Below are positions 1 through 6,517 of a stretch of DNA of 43,778 bases, piece by piece. A model generated the notes under the pieces. It made no database searches. It worked only from the letters and a program-made list of their open reading frames with translations, and was not told the DNA's origin. The position numbers were made by a program, and so were the translations under genes. Origin of the DNA: an uncultured Ignavibacteria bacterium (GTDB lineage: Bacteria; Bacteroidota; Ignavibacteria; Tepidaquicellales; Tepidaquicellaceae); contig CALEVL010000275.1 in the NCBI GenBank assembly GCA_937924675.1, positions 1-43,778 of the forward strand. Reading direction: 5' to 3'. The stretch's first letter is position 1. Each line of letters starts with the position of its first letter.

Positions 1-1262
1 AAATGCTTATACGAATCTATCATCGAATATGCTTGTTCAAAATAGCCAAGCTCGTAATATATCTTCAGAAGAATGTTTCTCAGATCTGATTTGAAGAGGA
101 AGAATTCATTTATTATCCCCGAAATGCACACAAGAGATCTTTCATAATCCCGCCTTAGAAACCATAGATTTCCATTTGCAAAGTTCTTCATATCTTTCCT
201 GTACTCCGGGCTCAATGCATCAGTATATTTATCAATAAAGTATTCAAACCATTTATCATCCTTCACCGTATTGCAAAAGTAGATTATGTTCCTGTAAGTA
301 ATTACTTGCATATACTCATTTTCAGAGAAAGAATACGCATCATTCTCAAGCATTCTTTTATAAACATCCAACGCCTCATCATAAAACTTTTCATTTTTTC
401 TGCTGACTTCTTCAGTGCAGTAATTTGCAAGTTGATTGAATATGATATACTTCTCTTCTCTGTCAAGCATTGCAATATTGCCATAGAATTCATCTCTCAG
501 AGAATAGTAGAAGCTTTTCTCTTCGGGTTCAGTGATGGTTTTAAGATAGTAGTAATGAAGTGCGATGAGATACTTATGCGAGATGTCGCTCTTGTCTATT
601 TCGGCAAAGAGTTTGTCAACATCAACCAGGCGGAATACAGACTCTATGAATTTGTTATCAAGAGGTCTTCCGTATGTTGTCAGAATAGTCTCTACAGAAC
701 TAAGCAACTGAATGTAATCAAAAATGAACTGGACAGCCGATGCTTCAAAATATCTCTTCTTCGTTTCAATGAGTCCTTCGAAGTCACTCTTCTGTGAATA
801 GTAAGCTCCTTTTAGAAACTCCGACTGTCTAAGCTTGGCATAATAGTCTTTTCCCGGAGAGAATCCCGGCTGAAGTTTTTTGTCAAATGTGTTAAGTACT
901 CTAACGGAATGGCTGAGCAGTTTCTTGTCATAATAACCCTTGCTCAAAAGAAGGAGTGATTCTGTTTCATTTCTGTCAAGTGCCTGATGCTTCAGGAAGT
1001 TCTCTGCTTCTTTGGTAAGATCACTCATCAGATTGATCATCTTCTTGTCACTGTATTCTTCCTTTGGAAAAATTCTGCCAAACACTTGAATTTTATTTGT
1101 CTTCTTCTCGTCGAATACGGGATGCATTTCAGCCAATACGGTCAGCAATGGTGCGACATTCCGCCTCGTCTTTACAAACGGTGACAACAAGAATTTTCCG
1201 AAGTCAATCAGTTCTTCCCGGCTGAATGCGCTGAGGATCTCTACCAGTCTGCTATCTTTCAT
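1..1262 (-). CDS. Unknown protein, N-terminal 420 residues (runs off the window)
   Basis: An uninterrupted minus-strand frame runs from an ATG at 1262 to the window edge without a stop, so the gene is partial and its C-terminus lies outside. The protein begins MKDSRLVEILSAFSREELID and stays soluble and alpha-helical in character, rich in Lys, Glu, Tyr and Phe, with no signal peptide or membrane segment. Residue patterns such as repeated 'ALDVYKRML' and 'LLKIYYELGYFEQA' look like helical-hairpin (TPR-like) repeats, but I do not recognise a named family. Several short plus-strand frames in this stretch are shadows. It is divergent from the secreted-protein genes that start at 1570, with about 300 bases between. 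A coding call is well supported by frame length; function is unknown. Confidence 0.8.
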   Translation of the reverse strand, partial: MKDSRLVEILSAFSREELIDFGKFLLSPFVKTRRNVAPLLTVLAEMHPVFDEKKTNKIQVFGRIFPKEEYSDKKMINLMSDLTKEAENFLKHQALDRNETESLLLLSKGYYDKKLLSHSVRVLNTFDKKLQPGFSPGKDYYAKLRQSEFLKGAYYSQKSDFEGLIETKKRYFEASAVQFIFDYIQLLSSVETILTTYGRPLDNKFIESVFRLVDVDKLFAEIDKSDISHKYLIALHYYYLKTITEPEEKSFYYSLRDEFYGNIAMLDREEKYIIFNQLANYCTEEVSRKNEKFYDEALDVYKRMLENDAYSFSENEYMQVITYRNIIYFCNTVKDDKWFEYFIDKYTDALSPEYRKDMKNFANGNLWFLRRDYERSLVCISGIINEFFLFKSDLRNILLKIYYELGYFEQAYSMIDSYKH

Positions 1263-1569
1263 GTGAGAATTTAGTCCTCTCTTGTGAGAATAAAAACCTA
1301 CAAATCTGCTTCTAACGCTCCGTAAATGCAGAATAATATTGCATTCAGTGACAAGTTGTGTGAGAAAATGTTCAAAAGTTTCTTTGGTTTGCCGGAAGAT
1401 GTGGGATATGTTTGCTACACAATCAACTGAAACAACAATCTAAACCAACAGCAAAATGAAAACAAACACAAGCATCACGGCAAGCGGAAGTTCCGGAAGT
1501 AAGAATGCAACAAACAAAAAATCAAATCAAACCCACACCAAGGTGTGTGGTGAAAAAGGAGGAATCAAA
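1263..1569. other. Intergenic region between divergent genes
   Basis: About 307 bases separate the divergent genes at 1262 (minus) and 1570 (plus), so promoters for both should lie here. The frame of the plus gene stays open back to 1456, but that stretch codes a low-complexity Ser/Asn/Lys sequence before a good signal peptide and is best read as untranslated leader. A GGAGG-type ribosome site sits just before 1570. I see no convincing hairpin or operator. Confidence 0.5.
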
Positions 1570-2418
1570 ATGAAAACACTCACAGTAATGGTTTCATTGT
1601 TCATGATCATTGTGATCAACTGCACATCACACGCGGCAACATACAGGCTGTTTGTGACCGAACCTGTCCGCACGTCACCCAACTCAATTGAGTTCTCAAT
1701 CAGGCTTCAGAACATTTCAACTGATGACGCTGAATTCAGATACTCAATCGGACAGTATTTTCTATTATTCAATACCGCCATATCAAACGGCGGACAACTG
1801 AAATACACCTTGCTCGAATCAGGACTACCTGAGATAATGTTGCCGAGAAATCCAATCGTTAAGGGAGATCTTCTCATGCTGGCATGTAATGAAATCACTG
1901 CTGACAAGAAATCACTGCCGGAAATCCCGGTAAACCAGGATGGGATACTTATAGCAAGGATGAGATTAGAAACAAGTGCAGCATCATTCACAGGAGATTC
2001 TCCTGAAATCCGATGGGCTGATGCAAATTCAAAGTTCAGAACAAAGCTATTTGCTTACGACGGCAAAGCTAACATTGACATAACAAATATATCCAATCAT
2101 GTCATTGGTGGTGATAACGGCATAGTGAATTATCATGAATTAAGCGGACTTCCAACTGTATTTGATCTTTCACAGAACTTTCCAAATCCGTTCAATCCTT
2201 CAACTGTAATAAGATTCTCAGTTCCTCATGAAAGCCTTGTAACACTGAAAGTCTTTGATATTGCAGGAAAGGAAATAATCTCCTTGGTTAATGAGAAAAG
2301 AGATGCAGGCATTTACGATGTATCGTTCAACGGAGCCGGACTCTCGAGTGGAATGTATTTCTATAGGATCAATGCAGGTTCATTCACAAAGGTCATGAAG
2401 ATGGTCCTTGTCAAGTAA
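1570..2418 (+). CDS. Secreted beta-rich protein with T9SS type A sorting domain
   Basis: I place the start at 1570, not at the upstream in-frame ATG at 1456, because AAAGGAGG precedes it and the protein then opens with a typical signal peptide (MKTLTVMVSLFMIIVINCTS, cleavage near residue 22). The mature part, residues 23-190, is predicted to be beta-rich and has the look of a single jelly-roll or cohesin-like fold ('IEFSIRLQNIS', 'GQYFLLFN'). Residues about 200-282 are a T9SS C-terminal domain: 'LSQNFPNPFNPSTVIRFSV', then 'VTLKVFDIAGKEI', 'GIYDVSFNGAGLSSGMYFYR' and a final 'KVMKMVLVK'. The family is known to direct export through the outer membrane and attachment to the surface. The next gene starts 46 bases on, so the two are probably co-transcribed. 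The cohesin-like idea is inference only. Confidence 0.85.
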   Translation: MKTLTVMVSLFMIIVINCTSHAATYRLFVTEPVRTSPNSIEFSIRLQNISTDDAEFRYSIGQYFLLFNTAISNGGQLKYTLLESGLPEIMLPRNPIVKGDLLMLACNEITADKKSLPEIPVNQDGILIARMRLETSAASFTGDSPEIRWADANSKFRTKLFAYDGKANIDITNISNHVIGGDNGIVNYHELSGLPTVFDLSQNFPNPFNPSTVIRFSVPHESLVTLKVFDIAGKEIISLVNEKRDAGIYDVSFNGAGLSSGMYFYRINAGSFTKVMKMVLVK

Positions 2419-2464
2419 TTCAATCAAACAAACTCAATCACAAATCAAAACAAGAAATATCAGA

Positions 2465-3673
2465 ATGAAAAACCTAATAATTATCATTGCGGTAATGCTG
2501 TTTACAGCGCTGGCGGCTCAGGCCGATGTAAGAAAGATAAAGTTCGTAAACAATGAAGGTAAAGATGTTGACGATCTGCATATTGAATTTGAAAAGAATA
2601 ATGTTGACTGGGACAGGGATGAACCACATTCATTTGACAATGTAAGGCATGACCCTCCCGGTGACAAGAAGTACAACTTCTGGGGAACAACGATTGCTGC
2701 CGGAGATACAGCTGAACTGACATTCGAAAGCGACCATGACATAATAATCAAGGAATGGTGGTGGACAAAAGGCGGAACAGCATCAAAGGACGGTGATAAA
2801 GTTGGAAAGTCAAAGAAAGACAACGGAGGAAAGATATTGGTATTCAGCGGAGGAGCAGCAGCCGGCAACGGAATGTACTTAGCTTCCGTAAGCGGTCAGA
2901 CCAGAATGTTTCAGACAGTTCCGGGATTTATGCCGGATCAGACAATGAACACTTTCATGGGATTCCTGCAATTGGAATTCAACCTGCAAAATGACTCGCT
3001 GGTTTATTTTGTTCCAAAATCTCCGGACACATTATATGTTGCCGGTAATAACCAAGGCGACACAATTACGCCGCTGGTCTTGCAAGTCATGCAGCCTGAC
3101 TTTAATCAACAATTGACAATTCTGCAAATTAATCCTTCTATATTGAGTCTTACTGAATTCATAGAGGGCCGATTTATTCCCGGTCAAAATAAAATGGATG
3201 GAGACTACATTGATGTTCATTTCAGGAGTCCGATACCTCCATTTAACATTTTGTCATCTGCTACTTGTTTTCTTGATTCGAACGGAAGAGGAGATGCATG
3301 GACTTACGATATCCCAAACGGGCAGCCGTTCTTCATTCAGGTAAATCACAGAAATTCAATTGAGACATGGAGTTCGAACGGCAACAAGATGTTCATCAAT
3401 GGAAGATGTGTTCACAACTTCACTCTGTCTCCCACCTCTGCATTCGGCGGAAACCTCAAGCAAATGGGAACCAGATTTTGTGTTTACAGCGGTGATACAA
3501 ATCAGGATGGAGTTATTGACGGAACCGACATGAGTGCTGTTGACAATGATGCGGCAAACTATGCTACGGGATATCTTTCGACTGATCTTAACGGTGACGA
3601 AGCAGTTGATGCAACAGATTATGCAATCACAGATAACAATGCAAATAACTTTGTCGGTGTGATAAGGCCATAG
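2465..3673 (+). CDS. Secreted protein with C-terminal ETWS-dockerin-like module
   Basis: The start at 2465 gives a clean signal peptide (MKNLIIIIAVMLFTALAAQA); the frame is open to 2408 but that would add a polar leader overlapping the previous gene. The 402-residue protein has an acidic, Asp/Lys-rich N-terminal half of unknown function. The C-terminal 150 residues match the ends of the proteins at 3842 and 22811: a beta strand followed by 'VNHRNSIETWS', a linker, and two EF-hand-like loops, 'SGDTNQDGVIDGTD' and 'TDLNGDEAVDATD', each followed by a 'DN(D/N)AAN(Y/F)' helix. These loops fit the Ca-binding pattern of type I dockerins. There is no T9SS tail. A 10-bp hairpin follows the stop. The catalytic or binding role of the N-terminal half is not recognisable. 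Confidence 0.85.
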   Translation: MKNLIIIIAVMLFTALAAQADVRKIKFVNNEGKDVDDLHIEFEKNNVDWDRDEPHSFDNVRHDPPGDKKYNFWGTTIAAGDTAELTFESDHDIIIKEWWWTKGGTASKDGDKVGKSKKDNGGKILVFSGGAAAGNGMYLASVSGQTRMFQTVPGFMPDQTMNTFMGFLQLEFNLQNDSLVYFVPKSPDTLYVAGNNQGDTITPLVLQVMQPDFNQQLTILQINPSILSLTEFIEGRFIPGQNKMDGDYIDVHFRSPIPPFNILSSATCFLDSNGRGDAWTYDIPNGQPFFIQVNHRNSIETWSSNGNKMFINGRCVHNFTLSPTSAFGGNLKQMGTRFCVYSGDTNQDGVIDGTDMSAVDNDAANYATGYLSTDLNGDEAVDATDYAITDNNANNFVGVIRP

Positions 3674-3711
3674 GTTGTAATTCTGAAAATAAATGAGGTA
3701 ATCAAAATAAG

Positions 3712-3750
3712 AACAGGGACCGAAGGTCGTAAAACCCAAGGTTCCTGTTT
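3712..3750 (+). terminator. Hairpin terminator-like structure
   Basis: Bases 3712-3721 pair with 3740-3749 in a 10-bp stem containing one G-T wobble, with an 18-base loop; a short T stretch follows. It lies 38 bases after the stop of the gene ending at 3673 and before the next gene at 3842. The weak T-run makes it only a probable terminator. Confidence 0.5.
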
Positions 3751-3841
3751 AATTGCAGAATACAAGAAGATTCAGAGTCTTGTGGATAAATAAAATCAGA
3801 AAGTCTATTTTGTATAATCTAAACAACAAATCCCAAATGTC

Positions 3842-5902
3842 ATGAGTAAAATATTAATAATTTTACTGACTTCCTTCATCATTACCGGCGCAAGCGCACA
3901 GACATTTCAAAGAATTGAAAACTATGTTCCCAAGCCTATGCAGAGAGGATTCTCTTTGCAACAAAAAAACGTATCAAGCAATGGAGTAACAGATCCAGTA
4001 AAAATTGTTTTAAAGAACAGCGGCATCAATGTTACATCAGCTTGTGCCCCGCAGGGAAGCAGAAGATTCATCCGTGCATGTTATCTCATTACACCCGGCG
4101 AGATGAACTCTTCCCAATTCGGGACAGGGGTTGTAACTTCAGTTGGATGGTCATGGATAGCGTTGCAGAGGCAATTCACTTCAACTACGGGCAGTCTGAA
4201 AGTGTATCTTCAGAGCACAAGTGATAATACTTACTCAAAGGGAACAAGCTTTGCGTTTGCCTTGGTTGGGATGACCAAACTGACAGACGGAACAATTTCC
4301 ATACCGGCGAGCGATGGAACATTCAGCATTGATGTAAGCGCCGGAGGTCCCGGTACATCTGCATTTTCAGCAACGTCAGGCCAGGGAGTCTATGTTGCTT
4401 TCGAATATGAAACAACCGGAGCGCTTGCATTGCCTCTCGGTTCACCTACAGTATCATGCAATGACTCACTTGTTTCCGGAATGGCATTCAGCACCGATCA
4501 GTTTCTTCCCTCTGATGCACTAACATTAATAAATTTTCGACCCGAAACCAGATTCGGAGATCCGAATCCCGATGGAGTAGAAATCATGAGTGTATATACA
4601 TTGGGAGCAATTCCAACGCCGTTTGGATTTCCTGATACTTTGGGAATTCGGCTCAATACAAACGGAGGACAGACTGTCAATGAGTTGAGAGTTACTTCGC
4701 AAAACGTTCAGACATCTGAATATATAATTGACACAACTTTTTTGGTAAATTCTTCCGTTCCTTTAGTTACTCTTGTTTTACCAAAGATCAGCATTCCACA
4801 GAGTGACATAGTCATTGTAAAAGCTATTCCCGGTGATGTTGACTTTCAATTGCAGTACTGTCATGATATCACAGCAGACAGATATAATCATGCTGATCCA
4901 TGTTTACCTGAAGATGGAGGAACCGGTTTTTCTCTTATCACCGGAAGTTTTGTAGCAGGGTTCAACAACTACAGTTCGCAGTTCTTTCCTATTGATGCAA
5001 TTGATCATTGTTTTGTGAATGATTCTACGGCAGGATTCCAGCAATATCAGTTGATTATTCGGCAAGCTAATATAAACGGCAAGCCCGGGCCATTGCTGTA
5101 CATTTCACCTCCGCTTCTATCTCCACAAGGGAATACATTTTCACAACATGTAACTCACGATCTGCTTAATACTGTTTACATACCTCCGGCAACTAAATTC
5201 TTCGTAGGTTACAAACAATTAAATCCGGTGAACATCAACGCCTGTTATCAGTATGAATATCCTATCCGCCCAAAGACATTCTACTACACTCTTACAGACA
5301 CAGGTACGGTATGGACAGGATTTGAAGAAGATTCGATTCATTTCAAACTTGACATAGCCCCAAGAAGTTGTAAGAACCTGAAGTTGGAGGCACTACTTCA
5401 GGGATTTTATAATGGAAAAGTTATGGCGGAAGATAATTTAATTGTTGAGGTCAGAAACTTCACATTCCCATACTCATTGATTGATACAGACACATCAAAA
5501 GTTGATACAACAGGAACCGGATACTTTAGTTTCCCTTTCACGAACAAGTATTCTGATTACTATTTTGTAGTCCGTCACAGGAATCATCTTGAAACATGGA
5601 GCTATGCTTTTCCCGAGAGAATAGACTCATGTTTAGACACATATGATTTTACGGAGGCTCTGAATAAAGCTTTCGGAAGTAATATGATAATGGTGGATGA
5701 TAAGGCAACTATTTATGCGGGAGATGTTAATCAGGATGATGTAATTGATGCAGCCGATGTCTCATTAATTGACAATGATGCTTTCAATTTTGCGGCAGGT
5801 TATGTTAATACTGATCTGACCGGTGACAATTTTGTTGATGCTACAGATTTTTCACTGGCAGACAATAATGCGGCGAATTTTGTTACGGCAGTAATGCCAT
5901 AA
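3842..5902 (+). CDS. Large secreted protein with C-terminal ETWS-dockerin-like module
   Basis: The 686-residue product begins with a signal peptide (MSKILIILLTSFIITGASAQ, cleavage near 20). The body is beta-rich and Thr/Ser/Asn-rich with few charged residues, as in extracellular adhesins or carbohydrate-active accessory proteins, but I recognise no catalytic motif. From about residue 510 the sequence matches the tail of the GH9 cellulase at 22811: 'LKLEALLQGFY', 'DNLIVEVRNF', 'YYFVVRHRNHLETWS', 'KAFGSNM', then 'AGDVNQDDVIDAADVS' and 'TDLTGDNFVDATDFS' with 'DNNAANFV' at the end. The two Asp-rich loops look like dockerin calcium loops. It follows the two secreted-protein genes in the same direction, separated by a hairpin. 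Function unknown. Confidence 0.85.
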   Translation: MSKILIILLTSFIITGASAQTFQRIENYVPKPMQRGFSLQQKNVSSNGVTDPVKIVLKNSGINVTSACAPQGSRRFIRACYLITPGEMNSSQFGTGVVTSVGWSWIALQRQFTSTTGSLKVYLQSTSDNTYSKGTSFAFALVGMTKLTDGTISIPASDGTFSIDVSAGGPGTSAFSATSGQGVYVAFEYETTGALALPLGSPTVSCNDSLVSGMAFSTDQFLPSDALTLINFRPETRFGDPNPDGVEIMSVYTLGAIPTPFGFPDTLGIRLNTNGGQTVNELRVTSQNVQTSEYIIDTTFLVNSSVPLVTLVLPKISIPQSDIVIVKAIPGDVDFQLQYCHDITADRYNHADPCLPEDGGTGFSLITGSFVAGFNNYSSQFFPIDAIDHCFVNDSTAGFQQYQLIIRQANINGKPGPLLYISPPLLSPQGNTFSQHVTHDLLNTVYIPPATKFFVGYKQLNPVNINACYQYEYPIRPKTFYYTLTDTGTVWTGFEEDSIHFKLDIAPRSCKNLKLEALLQGFYNGKVMAEDNLIVEVRNFTFPYSLIDTDTSKVDTTGTGYFSFPFTNKYSDYYFVVRHRNHLETWSYAFPERIDSCLDTYDFTEALNKAFGSNMIMVDDKATIYAGDVNQDDVIDAADVSLIDNDAFNFAAGYVNTDLTGDNFVDATDFSLADNNAANFVTAVMP

Positions 5903-6138
5903 GCTCGGACAACTTGCTTCTCGCAGTATGCTCCTTTAGCGAACTCTCAGATAAGCATTGAATACATTGCGAGTAAATTGTGATTGCGCCGAGCATCGAC
6001 TTGCGTTGCCAAGCAAACAGTCATGCTGAGCCTGTCTAAGCATGACGATTTGAAACAATTTCATTTTCCGAAAGCGTCACAGTTCGACCGGCTCAGTGTG
6101 ACTGCATTAGGAAAAGTAAAAGAACTATTCTATCGTCT
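5903..6138. other. Intergenic region with small palindromic repeats
   Basis: No gene is supported here. It contains a hairpin with 8-bp perfect arms at 6020-6027 and 6039-6046 (GTCATGCT / AGCATGAC) around a 'GAGCCTGTC' loop, and a second short inverted repeat (GTCACA / TGTGAC) at 6076-6102. Both resemble the widespread 'CTTCGACAAGCTCAG' type of dispersed intergenic repeat; two relatives occur at 43656-43722. Confidence 0.6.
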
Positions 6139-6182
6139 GCTCGTTCCCAAACTCCCAGGCTGTCCGAAAACTCAGATTCCCC

Positions 6183-6239
6183 GCTCGCTCCCAAACTCCC
6201 GTTTGGGAGCGCACTTGTACATGAAACTCCGTTTCATAT
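6183..6239 (+). repeat. 57-base double-hairpin REP unit (divergent copy)
   Basis: The unit folds into a long hairpin (CGCTCCCAAAC / GTTTGGGAGCG) followed by a short one (ATGAAA / TTTCAT). The copies at 9614, 9697 and 9804 have the same length and layout; the long stem there reads CGTTCACAAAC / GTTTGTGAACG, so both arms have changed together. Confidence 0.75.
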
Positions 6240-6277
6240 CCTTTTTGTGGGGTCTGTGGACTTCCCTACCAACGCAA

Positions 6278-6388
6278 GTCCTTTAAGGAGAGGACTTGTC
6301 GAAGAGCTTCAGCATTAGAGATACAGTTCTGCTGCTTCATATACTCTTGGTGTAATTAGGGGAACTGGAAATTGCAGATCTGAAATAG
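6278..6388 (+). pseudogene. 3' fragment of a REP-associated transposase gene
   Basis: The DNA aligns base for base with the 3' end of the transposase frame at 10345-10454 (for example 'AGAGGACTTGTC', 'GAGATACAGTTCTGC', 'TATACTCTTGGTGTAA', 'GGAACTGGAAATTG'). In the matching frame the Trp codon of 'EHWRYSSA' has become TAG, and an extra base near 6355 shifts the frame before the end. Only about the last 37 codons remain. It is a relic and not expected to encode anything. Confidence 0.75.
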
Positions 6389-6517
6389 AACTTATTGCAT
6401 TTAAACATCGAAGCAGAGCTTCTTCTACAAGTGCGCAACTAAACAGGAGTTTGGGTACGAGCATGAAATCTCAACTAAATCTCAGCGGAGAGAAAGGTAC
6501 AATCGCGATTCATCACT

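Larger units (their letters stand above)
6139..6470 (+). mobile_element. Deleted RAYT/REP element remnant
   Basis: This stretch carries the left and right ends of the element at 9614-10700 with the middle missing. In order: an inverted copy of the right-end repeat motif (6139-6171, ending 'GCTGTCCGAAAAC'), one 57-base double-hairpin unit (6183-6239), the 3' end of a transposase gene (6278-6388), then the same right-end sequence that follows the transposase at 10475-10530 ('GAAGCAGAGCTTCTT...ACAAGTGCG' and 'AACAGGAGTTTGGGTACGAG'). This is best explained as an internally deleted, non-autonomous derivative or decayed copy. It lies downstream of the large regulator gene at 6518. Confidence 0.7.

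Noticed and set aside
306..797. Plus-strand frame of 163 codons
   Set aside because: It lies wholly antisense to the partial minus-strand gene, which is longer and has a better protein composition.
1456..1569. Upstream extension of the T9SS-tail protein
   Set aside because: It would place 38 polar residues before a clear signal peptide; the ribosome site favours 1570.
5984..6286. Plus-strand frame of 100 codons
   Set aside because: It consists of dispersed repeats and REP sequence and gives no protein-like composition.
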